NCBI GenBank assembly: GCA_040387475.1
Contig: JAZKDT010000019.1
Coordinates: forward strand, 62,001-126,000
Length of the DNA: 64,000 nucleotides
From: UBA4416 sp040387475
GTDB taxonomy: Bacteria > Bacteroidota > Bacteroidia > B-17B0 > Aurantibacillaceae
Reading direction: 5' to 3'
Each line of letters begins with the position of its first letter. The first letter of the stretch is position 1. This document shows, one piece after another, positions 19,528 through 28,916 of this stretch. The notes beneath the pieces were generated by a model, which did not search any database, was not told the DNA's origin, and saw only the letters and a program-made list of their open reading frames with translations. The translations under genes were made by a program, and so were the position numbers.

Positions 19528-21393
19528 TTGTCGGGTAATAACCATAAATCGCTGGATGAAGTTCATGCTTCTGTAAATACCTCAGGTAAGGGTGGTTTCA
19601 GGAAATTACTCGCGTTTATTGGGCCTGCTTACATGATCAGTGTAGGTTACATGGATCCGGGAAACTGGGCTACTGATATTGAAGGCGGAAGCAAGTATGG
19701 TTATAGTTTGATTTGGGTTTTAGTAATGAGTAATCTCATTGCTTTATTGTTGCAAAGTCATTGTATCCGTTTGGGTGTGGTTTCCGGAAGAGATCTTGCC
19801 CAGGCATCCAAGGATCATTATTCAAAGTTCATTAATTATTTTTTATATATCCTTGCCGAAATTGCCATTGCAGCCTGCGATTTGGCAGAGGTTGTAGGTA
19901 TGGCCATCGGTATCCATTTACTGTTCCCATCAATCTCTATTTTGGGTGGTGTGTGTATTACGGTACTGGATAGTTTTGTGTTGCTGTTTTTATTAAATGC
20001 AGGAATTAGAAAACTGGAAGCCTTTATCATTTCCCTGGTGGCAATTATTGGTGTATCGTTTTTTATTCAGCTAATTATTGCAAAACCCGACGTGGTAGAA
20101 ATCTCAAAAGGATTGATTCCTGGCTTTACCAATCAAAATGCTTTGTATATAGCTATCGGCATCATTGGCGCTACTGTCATGCCTCACAATTTATATCTAC
20201 ATTCCTCGCTGGTGCAAACGCGGCAATTTGAAAGATCACCGGTAGAGATTAAAAAAGCCATTCGCTTTAATATCATAGATAGTGCTGTTGCGTTGAATCT
20301 TGCTTTGTTTGTGAATGCCGCTATTTTAATTATTGCCGCTACTACTTTTTTTAACACCGGTGTAGAAGTTACAGAGATACAGGACGCCCATAAAATGATG
20401 GCACCCATGTTGGGAAGTACTTTAGCGCCTTTATTATTTGCTATTGCTTTAATTGCCGCCGGACAGAGTTCGACGGTTACGGGTACCCTGGCCGGCCAGA
20501 TCATCATGGAAGGCTATCTGAATTTGAGATTACAGCCATGGATTCGCCGCTTATTAACGCGTTTAATTGCCATTGTCCCTGCATTTTTAACAATCTATTT
20601 TTTAGGAGAGGATAAAACCGGAGATCTTTTAGTGTTAAGCCAGGTAATCTTGAGTTTGCAGTTAGGCTTCGCCATTATTCCTTTAATTCATTTTGTGAGT
20701 AATAAAAAGCGTATGGGAGAATTCACTATTCCGCTGTGGCAGAAAATTGCTTCGTGGATCTCCGTTACAGTGATCGTATTTTTAAATTGCCAAATGCTAT
20801 TCAATAAAGTACGAGAATGGCTGTCAGAATCTGAACATGCAATTTGGATAGGCGTTATTGTTATTCCATTTATGCTGATATGCTTAGGTATCCTGCTATA
20901 TATTACATTTGAACCGTTGTTTAAAAAGGTCAAGCACAAGGTGCCTTCCCAGTTTCATGGCGAAGTATCTAAAATTCAATTTGAGGAACAAAGACCTTAC
21001 TCTAGCATTGCTATTACAGTTGATTTCAGTACCAGTGATAATAAGGCTATTAATAAAGCGTTACAGTTGGGAGGAAAATCTGCACATTATGTGTTAATTC
21101 ACGTTTTGGAAAGCACAAACGCCGTTATGTACGGTGCAGATACGAATGATCTTGAAAGAACAGAAGATAGCGAAAACTTATCTGCTTATAAAGCCCAGTT
21201 AATCGAACAGGGCTATCATTGTGAATTTCAATTAGGCTTCGGAAGTCCAAAAACAGTTATCCCCGACCTGGTTAAAACCTGCGACCTGCTGGTTATGGGA
21301 ACTCATGGTCATACCACTTTTAAAGACTTATTATTTGGTACAACTGTTGAGAGCGTAAGGCATAAGATCAATATCCCATTAGTATTAGTGTAA
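19528..21393 (+). CDS. Nramp divalent-metal transporter fused to a universal stress domain
   Basis: Proton-coupled manganese/iron-type importer. It has 621 residues, against about 400-450 for plain MntH. The Nramp metal-site motifs are both present: DPGNWATD in TM1 and MPHNLYLHS in TM6, within about eleven hydrophobic segments over residues 25-470. The last ~140 residues are a universal stress protein domain: SIAITVDFSTSDNKAINKAL, then MGTHGHTTFKDLLFGTT, fitting the ATP-binding pattern G-2x-G-9x-G(S/T). The first start in the frame is TTG at 19528, 2 bp after lptB; the next Met lies inside the conserved region, so TTG is accepted. The fusion suggests nucleotide-dependent control of metal uptake, an inference. 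Confidence 0.9.
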   Translation: MSGNNHKSLDEVHASVNTSGKGGFRKLLAFIGPAYMISVGYMDPGNWATDIEGGSKYGYSLIWVLVMSNLIALLLQSHCIRLGVVSGRDLAQASKDHYSKFINYFLYILAEIAIAACDLAEVVGMAIGIHLLFPSISILGGVCITVLDSFVLLFLLNAGIRKLEAFIISLVAIIGVSFFIQLIIAKPDVVEISKGLIPGFTNQNALYIAIGIIGATVMPHNLYLHSSLVQTRQFERSPVEIKKAIRFNIIDSAVALNLALFVNAAILIIAATTFFNTGVEVTEIQDAHKMMAPMLGSTLAPLLFAIALIAAGQSSTVTGTLAGQIIMEGYLNLRLQPWIRRLLTRLIAIVPAFLTIYFLGEDKTGDLLVLSQVILSLQLGFAIIPLIHFVSNKKRMGEFTIPLWQKIASWISVTVIVFLNCQMLFNKVREWLSESEHAIWIGVIVIPFMLICLGILLYITFEPLFKKVKHKVPSQFHGEVSKIQFEEQRPYSSIAITVDFSTSDNKAINKALQLGGKSAHYVLIHVLESTNAVMYGADTNDLERTEDSENLSAYKAQLIEQGYHCEFQLGFGSPKTVIPDLVKTCDLLVMGTHGHTTFKDLLFGTTVESVRHKINIPLVLV

Positions 21394-21468
21394 GTATTTG
21401 TTTATAAAACTCGACAAATCAATTTTTTAAGTTTAAAAAATCCCTTATTTTGCAGTAAAATTCAATAC

Positions 21469-22590
21469 TTGCAGATTGTAGTCAATACTCGCTTATTACT
21501 AAAAAATAAATTAGATGGCATTGGGTGGTTTAGTTATCAAACGCTAAAACGTATTACCCAAAATAATCCAAATGTGCATTTTGTTTTTTTATTCGATCGT
21601 GATTACGATGACGAGTTTGTGTTTTCGGACAATATTACTCCTTTGGTTATGGGACCGCAGGCGCGGCATCCCTTTTTGTATTATGCCTGGTTTCATTTTT
21701 CGGTTAAAAGTGTGTTAAACCGGTTAAAGCCGGATTTGTTTTTATCTCCCGATGGTTTTTTGTCTCCTGGGGCGAAGTGTAAGCAACTGCCCGTAATTCA
21801 CGATATTAATTTCCTGCATAATCCCAAGGATCTGAATTCGTTAACGAGTAGATATTATAATCATTTTTTTCCTAAATACGCGCAATTAGCTACCCGAATA
21901 GCAACAGTGTCTGAATATAGTAAAATAGATATATCTAAACATTATCACATAGATCCAAATAAAATTGATGTTGTGTATAATGGAATTAATGAGGGCTTTA
22001 AGCCCTTAAATGAAATTGATAAGCAAAGCACGAGAGAAAAAATAGCTCAGGGAAAGCCCTACTTTTTATTCGTTGGCTCTCAAAGTCCTCGCAAAAATTT
22101 GAATCGTTTAATTGCGGCTTTTGATTTATTTAAGACGCAAACGCAATCCGAATATAAATTGGTTTTAGTTGGAGCGGTTTATTCCAATGAAGGGGATGTT
22201 AAACGCGTGATAGATAAGTCAACTTATAAAAATGATATTATTTTTACCGGCCGGCAGCCGCAGGAAGAATTAGAAAGGATCATGGCAAGTGCCTTTGCAT
22301 TGGCTTTTGTGCCTTATTTCGAAGGTTTTGGAATTCCTATTGTGGAAGCCATGCAATGTGAAACACCTTTAATATGTAGTAATACTACAAGTATGCCCGA
22401 AATTTTGGGAGATGCCGGTATATTGGTAAATCCATTCGAAGTCAATGATATTGCCAGGGGTTTGATTGAGATGTACCATAACAAAGATTTACGTTTGCAG
22501 TTAATTCAAAATGGAAAGAACAGGAAGGATTGCTTTTCCTGGGATAAATCGGCAAACCTGCTTTGGCACAGTATCACGCAATGTTTATGA
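21469..22590 (+). CDS. Glycosyltransferase family 4 (GT-B fold)
   Basis: Predicted retaining glycosyltransferase, 373 residues. The N-terminal acceptor domain includes LLKNKLDGIGWFSYQTL. The C-terminal Glycos_transf_1 domain holds the usual donor site: YFLFVGSQSPRKNLNRLI, then IFTGRQPQEEL, FALAFVPYFEGFGIPIVEAM (the E-x7-E motif) and TSMPEILGDAGI. The predicted start is TTG at 21469 beginning LQIVVNTRLLL; no ATG fits. The stop overlaps the next gene's ATG (ATGA). It may act on a polysaccharide or lipid-linked sugar; no other glycan genes surround it. Confidence 0.87.
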   Translation: MQIVVNTRLLLKNKLDGIGWFSYQTLKRITQNNPNVHFVFLFDRDYDDEFVFSDNITPLVMGPQARHPFLYYAWFHFSVKSVLNRLKPDLFLSPDGFLSPGAKCKQLPVIHDINFLHNPKDLNSLTSRYYNHFFPKYAQLATRIATVSEYSKIDISKHYHIDPNKIDVVYNGINEGFKPLNEIDKQSTREKIAQGKPYFLFVGSQSPRKNLNRLIAAFDLFKTQTQSEYKLVLVGAVYSNEGDVKRVIDKSTYKNDIIFTGRQPQEELERIMASAFALAFVPYFEGFGIPIVEAMQCETPLICSNTTSMPEILGDAGILVNPFEVNDIARGLIEMYHNKDLRLQLIQNGKNRKDCFSWDKSANLLWHSITQCL

Positions 22591-24062
22591 GCTCGCCCAT
22601 TAGTAAATCAGCCTTTATTAAAGCTGAACAATGCTTAAAGCATTTTTATCTTTATAAAAATCATCCTTATTTGCGTGACTCTTTGTCGAAAGAAAAACAA
22701 TTTATCTTTAAGCGCGGAACCGATGTAGGGATCTTTGCTCAACAATTATTTCCAGGCGGTGTTGATGTAACCGCTGGCGAAAAAAGAGATCAGCAATTAT
22801 TTGCGGAGAAAACAAAACACCTGATAGGTCAGGGCGTTAAAACGATTTACGAGGCTACTTTCATATTCGACGGACTTTTGGTAATGGTTGATATTCTTCA
22901 TAAAAAGGAAGATCATTGGATCGCTTATGAAGTAAAAAGCTCTCTAAAAATTACTGAAACTTATGTAAAGGATGCTTGCTTTCAATACTACGTTATCAAA
23001 AATTGTTTGCCGGAGCTTAGTGATTTTAATTTGCTGACTTTAAATTCTAAATATGTTTTGGCTGGTGAATTAGAGATTGGAAAACTCTTTAAAGCAACTT
23101 CAATAATGAAGGATGCTTTAAAGAATGTAGAGTATTTCGCGCATAAAACAAAAATAGCTAAACTAACCTTAGAGCAAAATAAAATACCGGATATTAAAAT
23201 CGGCGCGCATTGCTTTCAGCCCTATGAATGCGATTTTTTAGGAACCTGTTGGAAAAACATCAATGAACCTAACTCAGTATTGACCTTGGGTAAATTAACG
23301 AAGCAGGCTATGTTTGAGTTATATGATCAAAATATCAAACGAATTGATGAAATCGACATTGGTACGATACAGCATAAAGAGGTTAAGATACAGGTAAAAG
23401 CGGCTATTGAGCAGCAAGAACAGGTCGTTAAAGAGGATGTCCGACAATTCATCGCAGATATAAAACACCCTGTTTGTAGTTTGGATATAGAAGTTTGGAT
23501 GCCTGCTATTCCTTATTATAATGGAACGAAACCATTTCAACAAATTCCGTTTTTATTCTCTATGATCTTTGAACAGGATGGTGAGGTCAAGCGCTACAGT
23601 TATTTTAAGCCTATTGAAGAAGACTTACGGAAACAATTTTTGGAAACGATTTTATCGGCCACCAGGGATTTTCAGTCTATTTTGATGTTTGATAAATCTT
23701 TGGAAGAAACTGTTTTAAATCAACTGGCAACATTATATCCGGAGTATATTAGTGATATTAATATACTTAAAAATAAGATCATTGATCTGGCTGAACCAAT
23801 TAGAAAGGGCAACTATTATCATCCAGATATGAAAGGAAATTTTACGCTAAAAAGTATTGCACCACTTGTAAACAAAGAGTCAGGCTTTGATAATCTGGAT
23901 ATTCAATCTGGTATCAGTGCCATGTATATTTACGAAAGTTTACTGAAGCAAAATGAAATTGAAGGAGAACATATTAAACAACAGTTGATAGACTATTGTG
24001 AAATGGATGCCCTCGTTACTTACCAGTTGTTGAATTTTTTTAAAAGTAAAGTGGATCGATAA
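22587..24062 (+). CDS. DUF2779 protein: Cas4-like Fe-S nuclease fused to a DEDDy-type exonuclease
   Basis: A 491-residue protein starting at the ATG that overlaps the preceding stop (ATGA), rather than an upstream TTG. The N-terminal half resembles RecB/Cas4-type PD-(D/E)xK nucleases: Asp102 (VMVDIL) and Glu115-x-Lys117 (YEVKSS). It also has a Cas4-like four-cysteine set, Cys16 near the N-terminus and Cys209, Cys215 and Cys221 after the nuclease core, likely binding a [4Fe-4S] cluster. The C-terminal half looks like an RNase H-fold exonuclease: Asp300-x-Glu302 (SLDIEVW) and Tyr470-x3-Asp474 (YCEMD), the DEDDy ending. The overall layout fits DUF2779. The biological role is unknown; no CRISPR or cas genes are in the window. 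Both nuclease readings are from motifs alone. Confidence 0.8.
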   Translation: MSSPISKSAFIKAEQCLKHFYLYKNHPYLRDSLSKEKQFIFKRGTDVGIFAQQLFPGGVDVTAGEKRDQQLFAEKTKHLIGQGVKTIYEATFIFDGLLVMVDILHKKEDHWIAYEVKSSLKITETYVKDACFQYYVIKNCLPELSDFNLLTLNSKYVLAGELEIGKLFKATSIMKDALKNVEYFAHKTKIAKLTLEQNKIPDIKIGAHCFQPYECDFLGTCWKNINEPNSVLTLGKLTKQAMFELYDQNIKRIDEIDIGTIQHKEVKIQVKAAIEQQEQVVKEDVRQFIADIKHPVCSLDIEVWMPAIPYYNGTKPFQQIPFLFSMIFEQDGEVKRYSYFKPIEEDLRKQFLETILSATRDFQSILMFDKSLEETVLNQLATLYPEYISDINILKNKIIDLAEPIRKGNYYHPDMKGNFTLKSIAPLVNKESGFDNLDIQSGISAMYIYESLLKQNEIEGEHIKQQLIDYCEMDALVTYQLLNFFKSKVDR

Positions 24063-24068
24063 CAATTA

Positions 24069-25151
24069 ATGCAATTAAAAATAACCATACTTGTTTGTCT
24101 ATTCCCCGCCTTTTTTTATGCGCAGTTCAGAATTGATACGGCAAAACGGGTAAATTATCTGGCCATTCCGATATTATTCAGAACGCCGGAAACTGGCTGG
24201 GCTTACGGACTGTCGGGTTCAGCCAATTTTAAAACATCCCACAAAAATGATACAGCTACTCGCACTTCTGTTATCACTGCACTGGGTATTTTTTCTGAAC
24301 GCCAGCAAAACGTTCAAGGTCTGGATGCAACCATTTACTTTCCTAAGGAAATATTTATCCTGTATTTTAATTCGTCACATAGTTACTTTCCCGATAATTT
24401 TTGGGGTATTGGACAGGATTCAAAAAACACAGATGTAGAACGCTACGTGTTTGAACAGGTGGCGGTTAGTCCGCACTTGAAGAAAAAATTCTGGAAGCAC
24501 ACCTTTTTTGGGCTTCTGGCTGATTATCAAAATGTGTTCAGGATACAATATACAGAAGGCGGTCTAATGGATTCGACCTTCTTCTACGGTAAAACAAATT
24601 ACAATATCACCGGGCTTGGCGCAACGGTCAGTTACGATACCCGTAATTCAACGTTTTGGCCCACAAAAGGCGTTTTTATGCAAACACATTTTACGACCTA
24701 TAATAAAGAATTTGCTTCTACTTATTCGTTCAATAAATGGACTGCAGAGATTCGCTTATTTAAAAAAGTATTTAAAAACCACGTTGTTGCCGGACACTTA
24801 TACAACTATGCAACGTTTGGAGAAACCCCGTATCGCTCTATGGCATCATTGGGCGGAGCAGGTGGTATGAGAGGTTTTTACCAGGGTAGATTCAGGGATA
24901 ACTGCATGTATTCTGCCATAGTTGAATACCGATTACCAATTTGGTGGCGTTTTAGCGCTTGTGTATTTGGAGGTGTGGGTGATGTTTACAGCAAACCCAA
25001 AGATATTAATATTGGTAGTTTAAAGAGCAGTTTTGGTGGTGGTTTAAGAATTTCTATTCTTGAAAAAGAAAAACTGAATTTAAGAATCGACTACGGCTAT
25101 TCTGATAATTACAATAAAGGGTTGTATTTCACCATCGGGGAGTGTTTTTAG
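24069..25151 (+). CDS. BamA/TamA-family (Omp85-like) outer-membrane protein
   Basis: A 360-residue protein with a signal peptide (ITILVCLFPAFFYAQ). The remainder resembles the bacterial surface antigen (D15) barrel: repeated aromatic strands, the segment VSYDTRNSTFWPTKGVFMQ (the D-x-R-n-x-x-x-P-x-x-G pattern of Omp85 barrels), GGAGGMRGFYQGRFRD (the conserved RGF tip motif of loop 6) and a final aromatic strand ending FTIGECF. It has no room for POTRA domains, so it is a barrel-only member. It follows the DUF2779 gene by 6 bp, suggesting one operon with the glycosyltransferase. Confidence 0.85.
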   Translation: MQLKITILVCLFPAFFYAQFRIDTAKRVNYLAIPILFRTPETGWAYGLSGSANFKTSHKNDTATRTSVITALGIFSERQQNVQGLDATIYFPKEIFILYFNSSHSYFPDNFWGIGQDSKNTDVERYVFEQVAVSPHLKKKFWKHTFFGLLADYQNVFRIQYTEGGLMDSTFFYGKTNYNITGLGATVSYDTRNSTFWPTKGVFMQTHFTTYNKEFASTYSFNKWTAEIRLFKKVFKNHVVAGHLYNYATFGETPYRSMASLGGAGGMRGFYQGRFRDNCMYSAIVEYRLPIWWRFSACVFGGVGDVYSKPKDINIGSLKSSFGGGLRISILEKEKLNLRIDYGYSDNYNKGLYFTIGECF

Positions 25152-25241
25152 TTGAGTAAAATTTGCTTGTAACAGAATATAATATCCTTTTTACTCATTA
25201 ATTCAACTACCTTTAGTATCTGTCTGTCTAATCAGGCTTTT

Positions 25242-25850
25242 ATGCCTGTGGAAAATGAATTTGAAATTTTAATCAGTAGTTTTATTAGTGAAAAAGTAGG
25301 AATCGCTAACCACTTTTTAAGCGACGAACTTACAGGAAATCTGAAACAAAATTTATTATCACTTCTTGAAAAAAATCAGCTGGCGAAAGCGGGTATAGGA
25401 AATGATAATAAATTGATATTCGATGATAGTGTAAGGAGTGATTCTATTTATTGGCTGGATCGAAAACATGAAAATGAACATGAAAATGATTTTCTGGATC
25501 AGATTGATGATTTTATAAAATACCTCAATAGAAGTTGCTTTGCCGGTATTACGGGATATGAATTTCATTATTCGGTATACGAAATTGGTGGCTTTTATAG
25601 AAGACATATTGATCAGTTTCAGGATAATTCGAGCCGTAAATATTCTATGATCAGCTATTTAAATGACAATTGGCAAAAAAATGATGGAGGCGAGTTAGTG
25701 GTGTATCAAACTTATAACAATAAAAATATTGCCCCCACGCAGGGCAAAACTGTTTTATTTAAAAGCAATGAGTTGCAACACGAGGTTTTAGTGACTCAAA
25801 AACAGAGGATGAGTATCACGGGCTGGTTAAAAAGAGATGGTTTAGCATAA
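25242..25850 (+). CDS. 2-oxoglutarate/Fe(II)-dependent oxygenase (prolyl-4-hydroxylase type)
   Basis: A 202-residue cytosolic protein. The Fe-binding triad is visible: His and Asp in YRRHIDQF, and the distal His in LQHEVL, followed by an Arg about ten residues later (KQRMSITGW) that binds the 2-oxoglutarate carboxylate. The segment YSMISYLNDNWQKNDGGEL is typical of P4H-like oxygenases. These enzymes hydroxylate proteins or small molecules; the substrate is unknown. It stands between the BamA-like gene and the Ddl-like gene, with about 90 and 130 bp on either side. Confidence 0.88.
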   Translation: MPVENEFEILISSFISEKVGIANHFLSDELTGNLKQNLLSLLEKNQLAKAGIGNDNKLIFDDSVRSDSIYWLDRKHENEHENDFLDQIDDFIKYLNRSCFAGITGYEFHYSVYEIGGFYRRHIDQFQDNSSRKYSMISYLNDNWQKNDGGELVVYQTYNNKNIAPTQGKTVLFKSNELQHEVLVTQKQRMSITGWLKRDGLA

Positions 25851-25980
25851 TGCTTAACCTACATTTTAACATTCTTTAGTTCATAGTTTCTCTGCCATTA
25901 AACATAAATTTCTTCTGCCTGTATTAACTTTAAGTCTTGATTAGATAATCACTAGTCACTTATAACTAATCACTTTTTAT

Positions 25981-28698
25981 ATGTCAAAAATTAAAGTCGG
26001 AATTTTGTTTGGTGGTCGTTCAAAAGAACGTGAAATTTCTTTTGCTGGTGGAAGAACTGTGTATGATAATTTAAATAAATCTATTTTTGAAGCTGTTCCG
26101 TTATTTGTTGATTCATTCGGAAATTTTGTGTTGTTGGATTGGAATTTTGTTTACAAAGGTACCATCAGAGATTTTTATCCACCGGTTGAATTTATTCCTT
26201 CAACTAATACCGATTTTCAATATTACGCCGAAAATCTGGGAAATTTAACTGTTAAACAACAGGATGAATTAATTTCTAAAATCGGAAAAAAAATAGAAGT
26301 AAATGAATTAAGTTCGTTAATTGATTTTGCATTTTTAGCGTTACATGGTCCGTATGGCGAAGATGGCCGTATCCAGGGACTTTTAGAGTATTTACATGTT
26401 CCATACTCGGGAAGCGGTATTTTGCCAAGCTCCATTGGAATTGATAAAAGTGTGCAAAAAAGATTAATGGTTAATGCCGGATTCAATAGTCCGAAATATT
26501 TCACCATACAAAGAACTGATTGGATCAGCGGAAATGTAAAAGGTGTTTGGGAAAAGGCTAAATCTGAAATTGGTTTTCCCATGGTTATTAAACCGGCAAA
26601 CCAGGGTTCATCTATCGGAATTTCTATATTAAATACTGAAGCCGAATTGTTATTTATATCAACCATTGAAAAAGCATTATTTTTAAAATGGATTGACGGC
26701 ACTTATTGGCAATCTTTAACCGATGCAGCTAAAATTGAATATATACGCACTGTTTCAGACATTCGTGAAGGTATTGGAATGCCAGTAAAAATTAGGGTTA
26801 GCAAAAATGATTTTGAAAGCGGCGAAATGTTTTTTTACAATCAATACGAATTAATTAATTTTTTAAATGCTCATTGCAACAACCTAACTAATGTTTTATT
26901 AGAAGCACTGGATGGAGAGAGTACAGTAATCATTGAAGCGTTTATTGAAGGAAAAGAATTTTCGTGCATTGTGTTGGAAGATACTGACTCTAATAACAAA
27001 ACCATCGCGTTACCACCTACTGAAATTAGAAAAGGGAAAGAATTATTTGACTACCGCAGTAAGTATTTACCTGGATTGTCTCGTAAAATAACTCCCATTG
27101 AAGCAACTGATGAGCAAATAAATGCTATCCGTAAAGAATGTGAACGGTTATTTTCTGAATTATCGTTTGATGTTTACGCCCGTATTGATGGCTTTTTAAG
27201 TACAGATGGCCGGGTATTTTTAAATGATCCAAATACCACGTCTGGAATGATGCCATCATCTTTCTTCTTTCACCAGGCAGCGGAAATTGGTTTAACACCT
27301 TCTCAGTTTCTAACCTACATTATCCGCACTTCTTTAAGTAAGCGCATTCAAAATTCAAAAGGCGCGTCTATTTATGAACCATTACTAGATAAGCTGGATT
27401 CGTTTTTACATGACGAGAAAAATGCGAGTAATAATAAAATGCCGGTGGCTGTTATATTAGGAGGCTATTCATCTGAGCGCCATATCTCCGTTGAAAGCGG
27501 TAGAAATATTTTTGAGAAGTTAGCTTCTTCAGAAAAGTATGCGCCAATCCCCGTTTTTCTGACAGGGGATAACACTAATCATTTGATGTACCAGATACCC
27601 ATCAATGCTTTGTTGAAAGATAATGCAGATGATATTAAAGATAAGATCAACAATTGGAAAATACATCCTGTTATTAAAGATATTATAGTTCAATGTAAAA
27701 CGATTACAGATAAGTACGGATCGCCAAACAATTTAATTGCCCCCAAACAGTTAACCTATGACGATCTTGCGAAGGAAGTAAAACAGGTTTTTATTGCCTT
27801 ACATGGTCGTCCTGGTGAAGATGGCGCCATACAGGAAAAACTGGAAACAGTTGGTTTAACCTATAATGGTTCTGGTAAAGAAAGTTCGTCTATTACGATA
27901 GATAAATACCGAACTAATGAAATTTTAATGCAACATGGTTTTCTTGCGGCAAAACATTGTTTAATTACAACCGACGATTGGAAAAATAATAAAGATCAGG
28001 TTAAACAAAAATTACAAAACGAATATGTATATCCGCTAATTGCAAAACCTGTCGATGATGGTTGCAGCAGTGCCGTTAAAATGATAAAAAATTTCGGGGA
28101 GTTTGAAGCCTTTGCCACTTTGATATTCAGAACTACTGAAGCCTTTGATGCAAAAGCAGCTGAAATACTTCGTATAAAAGACAAGGAAGAGTTTCCTCAA
28201 AAAACAGTTTTATTGGTAGAAGAGTTGATTAGTAAAAACGGGGCGAAACATTTCCTGGAAATTACCGGCGGCATGTTAACTAAGCTGAACGCAAAAGGAG
28301 AAGTGGAGTATGAGGTGTTTGAAGCATCAGAAGCACTAGCCAGTGGCGAGATTTTAAGCCTGGAAGAGAAATTTTTAGCAGGACAAGGGCAAAATATAAC
28401 ACCGGCGCGTTATTCCAGAGACGAGATAGAGCGACAAATGATCTCCAATAAGGTTAAAGAAACGTTAGGTGCAGCAGCCCGGGTGTTAAATATCGTTGGT
28501 TACTGTCGAATCGACGCCTTTGTGCGCATATTTGATATCGACCATGTAGAAGTTGTTTTTATTGAAGTAAACTCTTTACCAGGCATGACACCTGCAACCT
28601 GCATTTATCACCAGGCTGCAATTAATGGCTACAAACCTTATAATTTCATTGATCGAATTTTGGAATTTGGCGCTCAAAAAGCAGTCACTTTTGCTTAA
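25981..28698 (+). CDS. Tandem D-alanine-D-alanine-ligase-like protein (two fused Ddl units)
   Basis: A 905-residue protein made of two complete ATP-grasp units, each like D-Ala-D-Ala ligase, which makes the dipeptide end of peptidoglycan precursors; single Ddl is 300-370 residues. Unit 1 (about 1-486) has GGRSKEREIS, HGPYGEDGRIQGLLE, GSGILPSSIGIDK, IKPANQGSSIGI and NDPNTTSGMMPSS. Unit 2 (about 487-905) repeats these as GGYSSERHIS, HGRPGEDGAIQEKLE, GSGKESSSITIDK, AKPVDDGCSSAV and EVNSLPGMTP. In unit 1 the metal-binding Glu of the E-x-N pair is Asp (D-P-N); unit 2 keeps E-V-N. Both halves retain enough residues to bind ATP. Whether both are active, or whether the product is D-Ala-D-Ala, is not known from sequence. 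Confidence 0.88.
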   Translation: MSKIKVGILFGGRSKEREISFAGGRTVYDNLNKSIFEAVPLFVDSFGNFVLLDWNFVYKGTIRDFYPPVEFIPSTNTDFQYYAENLGNLTVKQQDELISKIGKKIEVNELSSLIDFAFLALHGPYGEDGRIQGLLEYLHVPYSGSGILPSSIGIDKSVQKRLMVNAGFNSPKYFTIQRTDWISGNVKGVWEKAKSEIGFPMVIKPANQGSSIGISILNTEAELLFISTIEKALFLKWIDGTYWQSLTDAAKIEYIRTVSDIREGIGMPVKIRVSKNDFESGEMFFYNQYELINFLNAHCNNLTNVLLEALDGESTVIIEAFIEGKEFSCIVLEDTDSNNKTIALPPTEIRKGKELFDYRSKYLPGLSRKITPIEATDEQINAIRKECERLFSELSFDVYARIDGFLSTDGRVFLNDPNTTSGMMPSSFFFHQAAEIGLTPSQFLTYIIRTSLSKRIQNSKGASIYEPLLDKLDSFLHDEKNASNNKMPVAVILGGYSSERHISVESGRNIFEKLASSEKYAPIPVFLTGDNTNHLMYQIPINALLKDNADDIKDKINNWKIHPVIKDIIVQCKTITDKYGSPNNLIAPKQLTYDDLAKEVKQVFIALHGRPGEDGAIQEKLETVGLTYNGSGKESSSITIDKYRTNEILMQHGFLAAKHCLITTDDWKNNKDQVKQKLQNEYVYPLIAKPVDDGCSSAVKMIKNFGEFEAFATLIFRTTEAFDAKAAEILRIKDKEEFPQKTVLLVEELISKNGAKHFLEITGGMLTKLNAKGEVEYEVFEASEALASGEILSLEEKFLAGQGQNITPARYSRDEIERQMISNKVKETLGAAARVLNIVGYCRIDAFVRIFDIDHVEVVFIEVNSLPGMTPATCIYHQAAINGYKPYNFIDRILEFGAQKAVTFA

Positions 28699-28766
28699 GT
28701 CTACCGTGGGTTATTAACCGACTAAAAAAAGATTTGTATATAGGTGATTATCAGTACGTTTAACCT

Positions 28767-28786
28767 TTAATTAACCGTTAATTAAC
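28767..28786. repeat. Tandem palindromic repeat upstream of an unknown gene
   Basis: TTAATTAAC occurs twice, 11 bp apart (28767-28775 and 28778-28786), separated by CG. Each copy contains the palindrome TTAATTAA. The spacing is one helical turn and it lies about 100 bp before a predicted -7 element, so it may be a regulator site. Confidence 0.5.
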
Positions 28787-28883
28787 GTGTTATAAACAAG
28801 TAAGAAACATATTTTGAACATTTTTTGGTACTATAAAAGACGGTCATTCGTCTAATAAGTTAGTTTATTAACAATTGTCAACG

Positions 28884-28891
28884 TACCTTTG
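28884..28891 (+). promoter_or_regulatory. -7 element of the promoter for the 28917 gene
   Basis: TACCTTTG matches TAnnTTTG exactly, about 25 bp before the ATG at 28917. Only a weak TTTA is seen near the -33 position. Confidence 0.45.
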
Positions 28892-28916
28892 TTAATAACT
28901 GTAAACTCCAAGTACC

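Noticed and set aside
22563..22587. TTG at 22563 as the start of the DUF2779 protein
   Set aside because: The ATG at 22587 overlaps the upstream stop (ATGA) and begins the conserved sequence; the extra residues have no family match that I can see.
22587..24062. DUF2779 gene as part of a CRISPR-Cas locus because of its Cas4-like half
   Set aside because: No repeats, cas1/cas2 or effector genes occur anywhere in the window.
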